DNA of 48,639 bases from Comamonadaceae bacterium (GTDB lineage Bacteria > Pseudomonadota > Gammaproteobacteria > Burkholderiales > Burkholderiaceae_C). The notes beneath the pieces are model-generated. The model saw only the letters and a list, made by a program, of their open reading frames with translations. It had not been told where the DNA came from and ran no database searches. Below, piece after piece: positions 33,875 through 44,714 of the stretch; within the stretch, counting starts at the first letter, position 1; the number at the start of each line of letters is the position of its first letter. The translations under genes and the position numbers were made by a program. The stretch is from assembly GCA_013823485.1 (NCBI GenBank), contig PNMF01000007.1, positions 1 through 48,639 of the forward strand, read 5' to 3'.

Positions 33875-34996
33875 ATGGAAACCGGAACGAAAGCCAACCA
33901 CCCCCTCAACGCCGAAAAGGCCAAAGCCCTGCAGGCCGCCCTGGCCCAGATCGAGAAGCAGTTCGGCAAGGGCACCATCATGCGGCTGGGCGAGGGCGAG
34001 GCCATCGAGGACATCCAGGTCGTGTCCACCGGTTCGCTGGGCCTGGACATCGCGCTGGGCGTCGGCGGTCTGCCGCGCGGCCGCGTCATCGAAATCTACG
34101 GCCCGGAATCCTCCGGCAAGACCACGCTGACCCTGCAGGTCATCGCCGAAATGCAGAAGCTCGCCGGCACCTGCGCCTTCGTCGACGCCGAACACGCACT
34201 GGACGTGCAGTACGCCCAGAAGCTCGGCGTCAACCTGCCCGACCTGCTCATCTCCCAGCCCGACACCGGCGAGCAGGCCCTGGAAATCGTCGACTCGCTG
34301 GTGCGTTCCGGTGCGGTCGACCTGGTGGTCGTCGACTCGGTCGCCGCGCTCACGCCCAAGGCCGAGATCGAAGGCGAAATGGGCGACCAGTTGCCCGGCC
34401 TGCAGGCCCGCCTCATGAGCCAGGCGCTGCGCAAGCTCACCGCCACCATCAAGAAGACCAACTGCACGGTGATCTTCATCAACCAGATCCGCATGAAGAT
34501 CGGCGTGATGTTCGGCAGCCCCGAAACCACCACCGGCGGCAACGCGCTGAAGTTCTACGCCTCGGTCCGTCTGGACATCCGCCGCACCGGCACCATCAAG
34601 AAGGGCGAAGAGGCGATCGGCAACGAGACCAAGGTCAAGGTGGTCAAGAACAAGGTCAGCCCGCCGTTCAAGACGGCCGAGTTCGACATCCTGTTCGGGG
34701 AGGGCATCAGCCGCGAGGGCGAAATCCTGGACCTCGGCGTGCTCAACCGCGTGATCGAGAAGTCCGGCGCCTGGTACGCCTACAACGGCGAAAAGATCGG
34801 CCAGGGCCGCGACAACGCCCGCGAATTCCTGCGCGAGAACCCCGAACTGCGCCTGGAGATCGAGAACAAGGTGCGCACCGAGCTGGGCGTGCCCCTGCTG
34901 CCGGTGGACGGCGGTGCCGGCGAGCCCGCAGCCCCTGCCGGCCGCAAGTCCAAGGCCAAGGCGGAAGCCAAGGCCGACGCCGAAGTCGCCGAATAA
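33875..34996 (+). CDS. recA: Recombinase RecA
   Basis: RecA forms filaments on single-stranded DNA, catalyses strand exchange and triggers LexA self-cleavage. The 373-residue protein has the N-terminal polymerisation helix ([20 protein letters not shown]), Walker [10 protein letters not shown] with K82, Walker [11 protein letters not shown], the loop-2 region [20 protein letters not shown], and a Lys/Ala-rich C-tail. ATG 33875 has a clear AGGAG site; the frame extends upstream without one. recX follows after 30 bases, the common arrangement. A candidate SOS box overlaps the promoter region. Confidence 0.98.
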   Translation: METGTKANHPLNAEKAKALQAALAQIEKQFGKGTIMRLGEGEAIEDIQVVSTGSLGLDIALGVGGLPRGRVIEIYGPESSGKTTLTLQVIAEMQKLAGTCAFVDAEHALDVQYAQKLGVNLPDLLISQPDTGEQALEIVDSLVRSGAVDLVVVDSVAALTPKAEIEGEMGDQLPGLQARLMSQALRKLTATIKKTNCTVIFINQIRMKIGVMFGSPETTTGGNALKFYASVRLDIRRTGTIKKGEEAIGNETKVKVVKNKVSPPFKTAEFDILFGEGISREGEILDLGVLNRVIEKSGAWYAYNGEKIGQGRDNAREFLRENPELRLEIENKVRTELGVPLLPVDGGAGEPAAPAGRKSKAKAEAKADAEVAE

Positions 34997-35026
34997 GCCG
35001 TCCCGGGCTTCCCTGTCGCTGCACCG

Positions 35027-35473
35027 GTGGGCTTCCAGACGCTCTCGCTCAAGGGCCGCGCCCTGCGCCTGCTGGCCGGCCGCGAGCATTCGCGGGCCGA
35101 GCTGGAGCGCAAGCTGGCCCCGCACGAGACCGAGCCCGGCGAACTGGCCCGGGCGCTGGACGACCTGCAGGCCAAGGGCTTCATCAGTGAGCAGCGGGTG
35201 GTGGAGTCGGTGGTGCACCGGCGTGCCGCCCGGCTGGGCACGGGCCGTGTGAAGCAGGAACTCCAGGCCAAGGGCGTGAGCTCCGAGGCCATGGCCGAGG
35301 CGCTGGACGCCTTGCGCCGCACCGAGGTCGAGCGGGCCCGTGAAGTCTGGCGCCGCAAGTTCGGCGAACCGGCGCCCGATGCGGCGGGCCGGGCCCGGCA
35401 GATGCGCTTCCTGGCTTCGCGCGGCTTCGGCACCGAGGCCATCCGCCGCGTCGTCAGCGGCGGGGACGACTGA
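35027..35473 (+). CDS. recX: RecA-modulating protein RecX
   Basis: RecX binds RecA filaments and limits their growth. The 148-residue protein is made of helical repeats: [55 protein letters not shown] and the late [17 protein letters not shown]. These match the RecX family throughout. The start is GTG 35027, 30 bases after recA, without an obvious ribosome site, as expected for a gene kept at low level relative to recA. Its stop abuts the convergent argC stop, sharing the palindrome TGATCA. Confidence 0.94.
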   Translation: MGFQTLSLKGRALRLLAGREHSRAELERKLAPHETEPGELARALDDLQAKGFISEQRVVESVVHRRAARLGTGRVKQELQAKGVSSEAMAEALDALRRTEVERAREVWRRKFGEPAPDAAGRARQMRFLASRGFGTEAIRRVVSGGDD

Positions 35474-36397
35474 TCACAGCCCCAGCATCAGCTGCAGGTT
35501 CTGCACCGCCGCGCCGCTGGCGCCCTTGCCCAGGTTGTCCAGGCGGGCGATGAGCACCGCATGGCGGTGCGCTTCGTTGGCGAACACCCGCAGCTCCAGC
35601 CGGTTGGTGTCGTTCAGGGCGGTGGCGTCGAGCTTGCCGTTGTCGGTGGCCGGCAGCACCTGCACCCAGCCACCGGCGGCGGCACTGTCCGCGTAGTGGC
35701 GCGCCAGTGCGTCGTGCAGATCGGCGGCGGTCGGGCGGCACGGCAGATCGTCCAGGTGCAGCGGCAACTGCACCAGCATGCCCTGGCGGAAGTTGCCCAC
35801 CGCCGGAATGAAGATGGGTCGGCGGCTCAGGCCGGTGTAGCGCAGGATCTCCGGCAGGTGCTTGTGCGACAGGCCCAGCGCATAGGCCTCGAACAGCGGA
35901 GCCTGGCCGGCCTCGTAGGCCTCGATCATGCTGCGGCCGCCGCCCGAGTAGCCGCTGACCGAGGGCAGGGCCAGCGGAAAGTCGGCCGGAATCAGGCCGG
36001 CCTGCACCAGCGGGCGCAGCAGCGCGATGGCGCCGGTGGCGTAGCAGCCGGGGTTGGCCACCCGGTCGGCCTGCACCACGGCTTCGCGCTGGCCGGCGGC
36101 CAGTTCCGGGAAGCCGTAAACCCAGCCCGGTGCGCAGCGGTGGGCGGTGGAGGCGTCGATGATGCGGGGCTTGCGGCCGGGAAGGCTGTCGATCATGGCC
36201 ACCGATTCGAGGGCCGCGTCGTCGTGCAGGCACAGGATGACCAGGTCGACGCCGGCCATCAGTTCGCGTTTGGCCGCCGGGTCCTTGCGGCGGGCCGGAT
36301 CGATGCTCACCAGCTCCACGCCGGCCATGCCCTGCAGCCGTTCGCGGATCTGCAGTCCGGTGGTGCCGGCTTCGCCGTCGATGAAAACCTGGGCCAT
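35474..36397 (-). CDS. argC: N-acetyl-gamma-glutamyl-phosphate reductase, short (type 2) form
   Basis: ArgC reduces N-acetylglutamyl phosphate to the semialdehyde in arginine synthesis with NADPH. The 307-residue length fits the type 2 family. The Rossmann start is [14 protein letters not shown], the catalytic cysteine lies in [14 protein letters not shown], and further blocks are [19 protein letters not shown] and [18 protein letters not shown]. It stands alone, convergent with recX and divergent from sucC, with 170 bases of spacer upstream. Confidence 0.95.
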   Translation of the reverse strand: MAQVFIDGEAGTTGLQIRERLQGMAGVELVSIDPARRKDPAAKRELMAGVDLVILCLHDDAALESVAMIDSLPGRKPRIIDASTAHRCAPGWVYGFPELAAGQREAVVQADRVANPGCYATGAIALLRPLVQAGLIPADFPLALPSVSGYSGGGRSMIEAYEAGQAPLFEAYALGLSHKHLPEILRYTGLSRRPIFIPAVGNFRQGMLVQLPLHLDDLPCRPTAADLHDALARHYADSAAAGGWVQVLPATDNGKLDATALNDTNRLELRVFANEAHRHAVLIARLDNLGKGASGAAVQNLQLMLGL

Positions 36398-36567
36398 GGC
36401 GCGCTCCGTGTCAGTTGGGTTTCAGGCCGGTTGGCCATAATTACGGCCGGGATCGCGACCCGGTTTGGTGCATCGCACCATGATACAGTCCCCGGTTGCT
36501 CACCCGAGCCCCGTCCCCGGCCACCCTCGCCGCGCCGGACATCTGACCCATCCTTGAGAGAGAACTC
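36398..36567. other. Intergenic region between argC and sucC
   Basis: It must hold both divergent promoters. An AT-rich patch ccataattac (36434-36443) is the best core-promoter candidate for either strand. The short inverted repeat ggtgc-atc-gcacc (36467-36479) could be an operator. No convincing -35/-10 pair was found, and no ribosomal leader or riboswitch was recognised. Confidence 0.3.
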
Positions 36568-37731
<1,164 letters not shown>

Positions 37732-37747
37732 GCCCCGGAGAAGCAAC

Positions 37748-38641
37748 ATGTCGATCTACATCAACAAAGACACCAAGGTCATCACCCAGGGCATCACCGG
37801 CAAGACGGGCCAGTTCCACACCGAGAAGTGCCAGGAATACGCCAACGGCAAGAACTGCTTCGTGGCCGGCGTGAACCCGAAGAAGGCCGGCGAGTCGATC
37901 TTCAACATCCCGATCTACTCGACCGTCAAGGAAGCCGCCCAGCAGACCGGCGCCACCGTGTCGGTGATCTATGTGCCGCCCGCCGGCGCAGCCGCCGCCA
38001 TCTGGGAAGCCGTCGAGGCCGACCTCGACCTGGCCATCTGCATCACCGAAGGCATTCCGGTGCGCGACATGCTGGAAGTGCGCAACCGCATGAAGGCCAA
38101 GGAAGCCGCCGGCGGCAAGAAGACGCTGCTGCTCGGCCCCAACTGCCCCGGCCTGATCACGCCCGACGAGATCAAGATCGGCATCATGCCCGGCCACATC
38201 CACCGCAAGGGCCGCATCGGCGTGGTGTCCCGCTCGGGCACCCTGACCTATGAAGCCGTGGCCCAGCTGACCGAAATCGGTCTGGGTCAGTCCAGCGCCG
38301 TGGGCATCGGTGGCGACCCCATCAACGGCCTGAAGCACATCGACGTCATGAAGGCGTTCAACGACGATCCGGACACCGACGCCGTGATCATGATCGGCGA
38401 GATCGGTGGCCCCGACGAAGCCGAGGCCGCCCTGTGGTGCAAGGCGAACATGAAGAAGCCCATCGTCGGCTTCATCGCCGGTGTGACCGCCCCTCCCGGC
38501 AAGCGCATGGGCCACGCCGGCGCGCTGATCTCCGGTGGTGCCGACACGGCCGACGCCAAGCTGGCCATCATGGAAGAGTGCGGCTTCAAGGTGACCCGCA
38601 ACCCGTCCGAGATGGGCCGCATCCTCAAATCGCTGATCTGA
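37748..38641 (+). CDS. sucD: Succinyl-CoA synthetase alpha subunit
   Basis: SucD binds CoA and carries the transiently phosphorylated histidine. The 297-residue protein has the CoA-binding [37 protein letters not shown], the [11 protein letters not shown] block, and the active-site His in [17 protein letters not shown]. It forms a two-gene operon with sucC and is followed by a strong terminator, so the kinase gene downstream is a separate unit. Confidence 0.97.
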   Translation: MSIYINKDTKVITQGITGKTGQFHTEKCQEYANGKNCFVAGVNPKKAGESIFNIPIYSTVKEAAQQTGATVSVIYVPPAGAAAAIWEAVEADLDLAICITEGIPVRDMLEVRNRMKAKEAAGGKKTLLLGPNCPGLITPDEIKIGIMPGHIHRKGRIGVVSRSGTLTYEAVAQLTEIGLGQSSAVGIGGDPINGLKHIDVMKAFNDDPDTDAVIMIGEIGGPDEAEAALWCKANMKKPIVGFIAGVTAPPGKRMGHAGALISGGADTADAKLAIMEECGFKVTRNPSEMGRILKSLI

Positions 38642-38703
38642 GCGGGCGCCGGACCCGCCGGGTCCAGGTGCCGCTGAAGCCGGTGACGAAGGCGCACCGT
38701 AGG

Positions 38704-38731
38704 AAAAGGGCAACGGAAACGTTGCCCTTTT
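38704..38731 (+). terminator. Rho-independent terminator of sucCD
   Basis: A perfect 12-bp stem (aaaagggcaacg / cgttgccctttt) closes on a GAAA tetraloop (38716-38719) and ends in a T run. It lies 62 bases after the sucD stop. Confidence 0.95.
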
Positions 38732-38756
38732 TGCATGGCGATGCCGTCTGTCGACA

Positions 38757-38785
38757 AGGATCGTGCCGTTTTGCACGACGATCCT
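38757..38785. repeat. Imperfect inverted repeat upstream of the kinase gene
   Basis: ggatcgtgc (38758-38766) and gcacgacgatcc (38773-38784) pair except for a three-base insertion, around a T-rich loop. It is the only structure I recognise in the 188-base gap before the kinase gene; the rest of that gap shows no clear promoter. Confidence 0.45.
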
Positions 38786-38919
38786 CCCTGGTGCCGTTGC
38801 CCGGCATGGGTGCATGCAACAAAATGCAACCGTGCGCCCGATGGTCGGGTGCACATGCCCGGGTGCGCTGGACCGTCCCCGTTCCGGGGCCTTGAAACCC
38901 CGCCTGTCCCCGCTCGCCT

Positions 38920-41574
38920 GTGTCCTCCCGCCCAGATTCATCGCGAAACTCCCGCCAGCGCCCGCGCCGTCCCGACATGATCGTGGGCGCGGTGGTGCTG
39001 CTGGCCGTGATGCTGCTGTACCTCGGCACCGACCTGGTGCAGGGACTGGACCGCCGCTTCTACGACCGGGCCAGCACCGCCAGCGGGCGCGAGCCCAGCG
39101 ATCAGGTGGCGGTGATCGCCATCGACGACACCAGCATCGCCAACATCGGCCGCTGGCCCTGGCCGCGCGAGGTGCACGCCGACCTGATCGACCAGCTGGT
39201 GGCCGGCGGCGCCAAGACCATTGCCCACACGGCATTCTTCGTCGAGCCGCAAAGCGAGCGCGCACTGGCGCCGCTGCGCGATCTGCGCGAGCAGATCGAG
39301 GGTCGATCGAGCATGCCCAGTGCCTTTCTCGACCTCGGGCCGCTGTCCCGGGAGCAGTTGCTCGCCTTCATCGGGCAGACCGAATCCCGGCTGGACTCCG
39401 ACGCCCGGCTGGCGCGCAGCATCGGCCAGGCCGGGAATGTGGTGCTGGGCTCGGTGTTCGAGCTGGGTGCGCCGCGCGGACGCCTGGACAACCCGCTGCC
39501 GGCCTATGCGCAGCGGCACGCCGTCGGCCAGATCACCGGCATGGGGCTGCCCGCCCGGGGCAGCCTGCAGCCGCTGCCCCTGCTCGGCGAGCCGGCGGTG
39601 GCGGTGGGCCACCTGAACCAGCAACCGGACGCCGACGGCGCGGTGCGGCGCGAGCCTTTGCTGGTCGACTACGACGGGTTCGCCGTTCCCTCGCTGGCGC
39701 TGGCGGTGGCGGCCCACAGCCTGAACCTGCGACCCGGCGACATCAACCAGGTGCCCGGCGCCGGCGTCCGCCTCGGCAACGAGTTCATGGCAACCGATGC
39801 GTCGGGCCGGCTGCTGCCCCAGTTCTACCCCGATGCAGATGGCCAGCCGCCCTTCGCCACCGACTCCTTCTACGACGTGGTGACCGGTCGCATCAATGCG
39901 GCCAAGTACGCCGGGAAGATCGTGATCATCGGCGCGACCGCTGCCGGGGTCGGTACCGCTTTCCCGACGCCGGTCTCGCCGGCCACGTCCCCGGTGACCA
40001 TCGTCGCGCACAGCGTTTCCAGCCTGCTGCAGGGTCACCATTTCACCCGCCCCCACTGGGCCGCCATGGCCGAGACCGGGGCGGTGCTGCTGGTCGGCCT
40101 GTATCTGGTGCTGGTGCTGCCCCGGCTGCGGGCTGCCCCGGCGGCGGTGTTCACCGCAGCCGGCACCTTGCTGATGGCCGCCGGTGCCTGGCTGCTGCTG
40201 GTCAAGGGCGCCCTGTGGCTGCAGTTCATGCTGCCGCTGCTGCTGTTGCTGGTGGGCCATCTTGCACTGACGACCCGCCGCTTCCTGGTCACCGAGACCC
40301 TCAAGCGCCGTTCGGACCAGGAGTCGGCCGAGACCAACCGCCTCATGGCCCTGCAGCTGCAGAGCCAGGGGCAGCTGGACCAGGCCTTCGACCGGCTGCA
40401 GCGCGTTCCGCTGACCGAAGCCGTGGCCGACAACCTGCGTCTGCTGGCCCAGGACTTTGAACGCAAGCGGCAGTTCAACAAGGCTGTTGCGGTCTACGAG
40501 CACATGCTGCGGCTCGATGCCGCCGACGCCGACGCTGCCACCCGGCTGGAGCGCGCCCGGCAGCTGGCCGGCGCCGTGGTGCTGGGCGGCGGCCCGCCGC
40601 ACCCCGGCGGCACCCTGGTGCTGGGCGAGCCGGGCGTGGAGCAGCCGATGCTGGGCCGCTACCGGGTGGAGAAGCCGCTCGGCAAAGGCGCCATGGGTGT
40701 GGTGTACCTCGGGCGGGACCCGAAGATCGGCCGCTCGGTGGCCATCAAGACCCTGGCGCTGTCGGCCGAATTCGAAGGCCAGGAGCTGCAGGAGGCCCGC
40801 GAACGCTTCTTCCGCGAGGCCGAAACCGCCGGCCGTCTGCAGCACCCCAACATCGTGACCATCTTCGATGCCGGCGAGGAACACGACCTGGCCTTCATCG
40901 CCATGGAGCTGCTCTCCGGTCACGACCTGACCCGGCATACCCGCCCGGAGGACCGCCTGCCGGCCGCGCGCGTGCTGGAGATCGGCGAGAAGGTCGCTCT
41001 GGCGCTGGACCATGCGCATGCCCAGAACGTGGTTCACCGAGACATCAAGCCGGGCAACATCATGGTCGACCCGGCCACCCAGGTGGTCAAGGTGACCGAC
41101 TTCGGCATCGCCCGGGTGACCGACAGCAGCCGCACCAAGACCGGCCTGGTGCTGGGCACCCCGAGCTTCATGTCGCCGGAGCAGCTGGCCGGGCAGCGGG
41201 TCGACGGCCGAGCCGACCTCTATGCCCTGGGCGTCACCCTGTTCCAGCTGCTCACCGGCCGCCTGCCCTTCCAGGGGGAGTCGCTCGCCGCGCTCATGTT
41301 CCGGATCACCAACGAGCCGCCGACGCCGCTGGCCACCCTGCGCCCCGACCTGCCGCCCGAGCTGGGCGAGTGCGTGGCCCGTGCCATGGCCAAGCAGCCG
41401 CAAGACCGTTTCCAGACCGGCGCCCAGATGGCGGCCGAGCTGCGCCGACTCATCGCCCTGATACCGGACGAAACGCCGCCGACCGCCCCGTTTGCGGCAG
41501 AAGTCACCCTACCCCTCTCTGTATCGACCGTCCGATCGCTTCCCGGTCCGGATCAACCGGATATACGGTTATAA
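38920..41574 (+). CDS. CHASE2-domain transmembrane serine/threonine protein kinase
   Basis: The product is 884 residues from GTG 38920, or 865 from ATG 38977. An Arg-rich N-terminus precedes TM1 (about 20-40), then a periplasmic CHASE2 sensor (RRFYDRASTAS, VAVIAIDDTSIANIGRWPWP) to about 380, three further membrane helices at about 384-455, a helical TPR-like linker, and a Hanks-type kinase from about 580. Kinase motifs are GKGAMGVVYLG, K610 in VAIKTLAL, HRDIKPGN with D708, DFG at D727, and an activation loop with several Ser/Thr before GTPSFMSPEQL. All catalytic residues are present. It heads a run with a PP2C phosphatase (12 bases downstream) and an FHA protein. The signal sensed is unknown. 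Confidence 0.95.
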   Translation: MSSRPDSSRNSRQRPRRPDMIVGAVVLLAVMLLYLGTDLVQGLDRRFYDRASTASGREPSDQVAVIAIDDTSIANIGRWPWPREVHADLIDQLVAGGAKTIAHTAFFVEPQSERALAPLRDLREQIEGRSSMPSAFLDLGPLSREQLLAFIGQTESRLDSDARLARSIGQAGNVVLGSVFELGAPRGRLDNPLPAYAQRHAVGQITGMGLPARGSLQPLPLLGEPAVAVGHLNQQPDADGAVRREPLLVDYDGFAVPSLALAVAAHSLNLRPGDINQVPGAGVRLGNEFMATDASGRLLPQFYPDADGQPPFATDSFYDVVTGRINAAKYAGKIVIIGATAAGVGTAFPTPVSPATSPVTIVAHSVSSLLQGHHFTRPHWAAMAETGAVLLVGLYLVLVLPRLRAAPAAVFTAAGTLLMAAGAWLLLVKGALWLQFMLPLLLLLVGHLALTTRRFLVTETLKRRSDQESAETNRLMALQLQSQGQLDQAFDRLQRVPLTEAVADNLRLLAQDFERKRQFNKAVAVYEHMLRLDAADADAATRLERARQLAGAVVLGGGPPHPGGTLVLGEPGVEQPMLGRYRVEKPLGKGAMGVVYLGRDPKIGRSVAIKTLALSAEFEGQELQEARERFFREAETAGRLQHPNIVTIFDAGEEHDLAFIAMELLSGHDLTRHTRPEDRLPAARVLEIGEKVALALDHAHAQNVVHRDIKPGNIMVDPATQVVKVTDFGIARVTDSSRTKTGLVLGTPSFMSPEQLAGQRVDGRADLYALGVTLFQLLTGRLPFQGESLAALMFRITNEPPTPLATLRPDLPPELGECVARAMAKQPQDRFQTGAQMAAELRRLIALIPDETPPTAPFAAEVTLPLSVSTVRSLPGPDQPDIRL

Positions 41575-41586
41575 AGCCGACCAATC

Positions 41587-42372
41587 ATGAATTTCGAGTA
41601 CTACTGTCTCACCGACACCGGCATGGTGCGAGACAACAATGAGGACTCGGTGGCCCTGGACACCGAGACCCACATCGCCGTGCTGGCCGACGGCATGGGC
41701 GGCTACAACGCCGGGGAGGTGGCCAGCGCCATGGCCACCGGCTTCATCAAGACCGAACTGGGCCGCTGGATCGCCGAAGGGGGCTTCGAGTCCAGCCCGC
41801 GCGAGCTGCGCCGCGCCATGGAGGTGTGCGTCGACAACGCCAACCGCTCGATCTTCAACGCCGCCAACGCCCACGCGGGTTACGCCGGCATGGGCACCAC
41901 ACTGGTCATGGGCGTGTTCATGGACGGACGGGCCATGATCGGTCACGTCGGCGACTCGCGTTGCTACCGGCTGCGCCGCGGCGAATTCGTGCAGATCACC
42001 CGCGACCACTCGCTGCTGCAGGAGCAGATCGATGCCGGCCTGATCTCGCTGGAGCAGGCCCAGTACGCCACCCACAAGAACCTGGTGACGCGCGCGCTCG
42101 GCGTGGAGGACAGCGTCCAGCTCGAGGTGAACGAATTCCGGGTGGAAGACGGCGACCTGTTCCTGTTCTGCTCCGACGGCCTGAGCGACATGGTCCGGGA
42201 CGAACGCATGGCCACCCTGCTGGTCACCGCGGGAACACTGGAGGAAAAATGCCACGCTCTGGTCGATGCGGCCAACGACGCGGGCGGACGCGACAATATT
42301 TCGGTGATACTGACGCAGGCAAGTGATCGGCAGGTCCGCAAAGGGCTGCTGTCCCGCATGCTCGGACGATAA
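41587..42372 (+). CDS. PP2C-family serine/threonine phosphatase (Stp-like)
   Basis: This 261-residue metal-dependent phosphatase should reverse phosphorylation by the kinase encoded just upstream. PPM motifs are RDNNEDS at the N-terminus, ADGMGGYNAGEVAS, GHVGDSRCYRLRRGE, LFCSDGLSDMV and DNISVILTQ, supplying the metal-binding aspartates. No membrane segment is seen. It begins 12 bases after the kinase stop and ends 36 bases before the FHA gene, so the three are probably one transcript. Confidence 0.95.
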   Translation: MNFEYYCLTDTGMVRDNNEDSVALDTETHIAVLADGMGGYNAGEVASAMATGFIKTELGRWIAEGGFESSPRELRRAMEVCVDNANRSIFNAANAHAGYAGMGTTLVMGVFMDGRAMIGHVGDSRCYRLRRGEFVQITRDHSLLQEQIDAGLISLEQAQYATHKNLVTRALGVEDSVQLEVNEFRVEDGDLFLFCSDGLSDMVRDERMATLLVTAGTLEEKCHALVDAANDAGGRDNISVILTQASDRQVRKGLLSRMLGR

Positions 42373-42408
42373 ACAACCTCAAAAACGGACAGGACACAGG
42401 AGTCGGCC

Positions 42409-43038
42409 ATGCCGAAAATGATCGTTTCCATCGACGGCGTCGTCATCAAGGAAGTTCAGCTGACCAAAGACCGCACCACCCTTGGTCGCCGTCCGTACAA
42501 CGACATCGTCATCGACAACCTGGCGGTCAGCGGTGAGCATGCCGTGCTCCAGATGTCGGGTTCTGCCGTCACCATCGAAGACCTCAACAGCACCAACGGC
42601 ACCTACGTCAACGGCAAGGCGGTCAAGAAGCAGCCGCTGGCCAGCAACGACACGGTCGAGATCGGCAAGTACAAGATCCGGTTCATCCAGGAAGGCGCCG
42701 ACATCCCGGCCGAGTCCTACGAGAAGACCATGGTCATCAACGCCGGCAGCGTGGTCGGTGCCAATGCCGCTCCGGTGGGCAATGCCGCCATCCGGGTCAT
42801 GTCCGGCTCGGCGGCCGGCCGCGAGGTGCCCCTGGTCAAGGTGGTCACCACCATCGGCAAGCCCGGGGTCGCCGTGGCCGCCATCACCCGGCGCCAGACC
42901 GCCTATGTGATTGCCGTGGTGGAAGGCGTCGTCCGCCCGTCGGTGAATGGCCAGGCGCTGGGCGACGAATCGGTCGAGCTGCGCGACGGCGACCTGCTCG
43001 AACTGGCCGGCACCCAGATGCAGTTCGTGCTCCAGTGA
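42409..43038 (+). CDS. Twin FHA-domain phosphothreonine-binding protein
   Basis: The 209-residue protein has an N-terminal FHA domain (TTLGRRPYNDIVIDN, then SGEHAVLQ and STNGTYVNGKAV), the module that reads phosphothreonine. A second, degenerate FHA-like region occupies about 125-209 (IGKPGVAVAAITRRQ, PSVNGQALGDESVELRDGD). Between them EKTMVIN contains a threonine in a context like known kinase target sites, so it may be phosphorylated by the adjacent kinase and bind its own FHA domain. A clear AGGAG precedes the ATG. It completes the kinase-phosphatase-reader set. Confidence 0.9.
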   Translation: MPKMIVSIDGVVIKEVQLTKDRTTLGRRPYNDIVIDNLAVSGEHAVLQMSGSAVTIEDLNSTNGTYVNGKAVKKQPLASNDTVEIGKYKIRFIQEGADIPAESYEKTMVINAGSVVGANAAPVGNAAIRVMSGSAAGREVPLVKVVTTIGKPGVAVAAITRRQTAYVIAVVEGVVRPSVNGQALGDESVELRDGDLLELAGTQMQFVLQ

Positions 43039-43171
43039 GTCTTTTTCGGGCCTCCGGGGCTGCCTTGCCTGCTCCGGATCGGATTTTTGCCAAATAAGTC
43101 CTGTGCCTGACAGGGCCGACCGGTTAGTCTGACGCCTCACTTCCGAAGATCAGACCCGAGTTCCGCCCGCC

Positions 43172-43957
43172 ATGAAGATCCAGGTTCTGGGCTGTTCCGG
43201 CGCCATTGCGCAGGGCTGCCGAACAACCGCTTTCCTGCTGGATGACGACGTCCTCATCGACGCCGGCACCGGCGTGGGCGACCTCCCGCTGGCGCTCATG
43301 GCCTCCGTCAACCATGTGTTCATCACCCACGCGCACCTGGACCATGTGGCTGCGCTGCCGCTGATGCTGGATGCGGTTGCTTCCTCCCGGCTGGCCCGCG
43401 GGGCCGGTGCGGTACAGGTGCATGCCCTGCCCGACACCATTGCCGCGCTGCGGGCCCACCTGTTCAACGGCCTCATCTGGCCCGACTTCACCGCCATCCC
43501 CAGCACCGACCACCCCTTGCTGGCATTTGCGCCGCTGCAGGTCGGCGAAAGCTGGACCGACGGGCGCAAGACCGTGGAAGCCCTGCCGGCGGTGCACAGT
43601 GTCCCGGCCGTGGGCTTTGCCGCCTGGGGCTCCGGCGGCGCCTGGGTCTTCAGCGGCGACACCGGCCGCAACCCGGCCTTCTGGGCCCGGGTGAACCAGC
43701 TGCCGGTGGCGCAGCTGGTCATTGAAACCGCGTTCAGCGACCGCGAGAGCGAGCTGGCCCGGCGCAGCCAGCACCTGTCACCCGGCAGCCTGGCCGAAGA
43801 ACTGGCGGCCATCGCACCCGGCAGCCGCTACCCGATCTGCATCACCCACACCAAGCCGGCCGAGACCGAGCTCATCATGGACGAGATCCACCGTCTCGAC
43901 GCCGCCGCGCGCCACGACATCCGCTGGCTCGCGGCCGGGCAGGTCTTCGAGATCTGA
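43172..43957 (+). CDS. Metallo-beta-lactamase-fold hydrolase, probable class II cyclic-nucleotide phosphodiesterase
   Basis: The 261-residue enzyme has the dinuclear metal motif THAHLDHV (H53, H55, D57, H58), a later His in PAVHSVPA, Asp in FSGDTGRNP and a C-terminal ICITHTKP. The pattern and length resemble PDE1-type 3',5'-cyclic-nucleotide phosphodiesterases; a tRNase Z-like nuclease or another MBL phosphodiesterase is the alternative. It lies 133 bases after the FHA gene, possibly with its own promoter, and immediately before the pilin genes. If it hydrolyses cAMP it could tie second-messenger level to the kinase cluster or pili; that link is inference. Confidence 0.82.
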   Translation: MKIQVLGCSGAIAQGCRTTAFLLDDDVLIDAGTGVGDLPLALMASVNHVFITHAHLDHVAALPLMLDAVASSRLARGAGAVQVHALPDTIAALRAHLFNGLIWPDFTAIPSTDHPLLAFAPLQVGESWTDGRKTVEALPAVHSVPAVGFAAWGSGGAWVFSGDTGRNPAFWARVNQLPVAQLVIETAFSDRESELARRSQHLSPGSLAEELAAIAPGSRYPICITHTKPAETELIMDEIHRLDAAARHDIRWLAAGQVFEI

Positions 43958-44035
43958 CCCGACCGGTCATCCCGTGGCGGCACAGACCCGTCGCCCGCCC
44001 GGATGTCCGCCAGACCCCCCGGTACTCATGCTGGG

Positions 44036-44070
44036 CCACCGACTCCTTCGGTGGTGCGACCCCGGGTCGC
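44036..44070 (+). repeat. Two tandem hairpins in the leader of the first pilin gene
   Basis: CCACCGA-ctcct-TCGGTGG (44036-44054) is followed at once by GCGACCC-c-GGGTCGC (44056-44070). Both are perfect stems. They end 15 bases before the pilin ribosome site and lack a T run, so they look like leader structure or mRNA-stabilising elements. Confidence 0.55.
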
Positions 44071-44092
44071 TTCATTCCCAGCAGGAGTCAGC

Positions 44093-44596
44093 ATGCGCAA
44101 GCTCGAGAAACCCGGAATCTTCCAGCGCGGTTTCACCCTGATCGAATTGATGATCGTGGTGGCCATCATCGGCATCCTGGCCGCCGTGGCCTTGCCCTCG
44201 TACCAGGATTACACCGTGCGGGCGCGGGTGTCCGAGGTCATTCTGGCGGCGTCCACCTGCCGCGCCACCGTCACCGAGACGATCATCAACGGCAACTCGG
44301 GCGCCACCCTCCAGAGCGCTCTGGCCACGGCCTGCACCATCACGCCCACCCGCATGGTCTCGTCGGGAAGCGTGGACGGAACCACGGCGGTCATCACGGT
44401 GGTCGGCAATGCCGCCAATCTGGGCGGAGGCGTCACCGCGAACACCGCCGCCATCCAGATGGCGCCGTTCGTGTCCGGCGGTGTGGCCTTCAGCGCAACC
44501 ACCCATGGTGGTCAGGCGATCGCCGAATGGCGCTGCGGCCCGGCGAGCAGCAACGGCATGGCGACTCGGTACTTGCCTGGCTCCTGTCGCAATTGA
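44093..44596 (+). CDS. Type IV pilin, first copy
   Basis: The 167-residue prepilin has a 13-residue basic leader ending in RG, cut by prepilin peptidase before [20 protein letters not shown], with Glu5 of the mature chain present. The globular part has a Cys in AASTCRATV and a C-terminal Cys pair (EWRCGP, PGSCRN) that probably forms the D-region disulfide. A strong GCAGGAG site precedes the ATG. I find no sigma-54 element upstream, unlike the second pilin. It may be a minor or alternative pilin. Confidence 0.93.
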   Translation: MRKLEKPGIFQRGFTLIELMIVVAIIGILAAVALPSYQDYTVRARVSEVILAASTCRATVTETIINGNSGATLQSALATACTITPTRMVSSGSVDGTTAVITVVGNAANLGGGVTANTAAIQMAPFVSGGVAFSATTHGGQAIAEWRCGPASSNGMATRYLPGSCRN

Positions 44597-44613
44597 AAGT
44601 TTGCAGCCCAAGA

Positions 44614-44693
44614 GTGACAAAAATTGTTGGCGCTGTCGGAGGCCGCCGTGTCGATATTTGTCAGTCGGCGTCTGCAGCTGTGACAAATCTGAC
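44614..44693 (+). promoter_or_regulatory. Cluster of TGTC/GACA sites, candidate PilR-type activator region
   Basis: Within 80 bases there are GTGACA (44614-44619), CTGTC (44633-44637), GTGTC (44648-44652), TTGTC (44658-44662), GTGACA (44680-44685) and CTGAC. PilR of Pseudomonas is reported to bind S-TGTC-type repeats upstream of its sigma-54 pilin promoter. The cluster lies 22-101 bases upstream of the -24 box here. Confidence 0.45.
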
Positions 44694-44714
44694 GCGAACG
44701 GGGCATACAACAGC

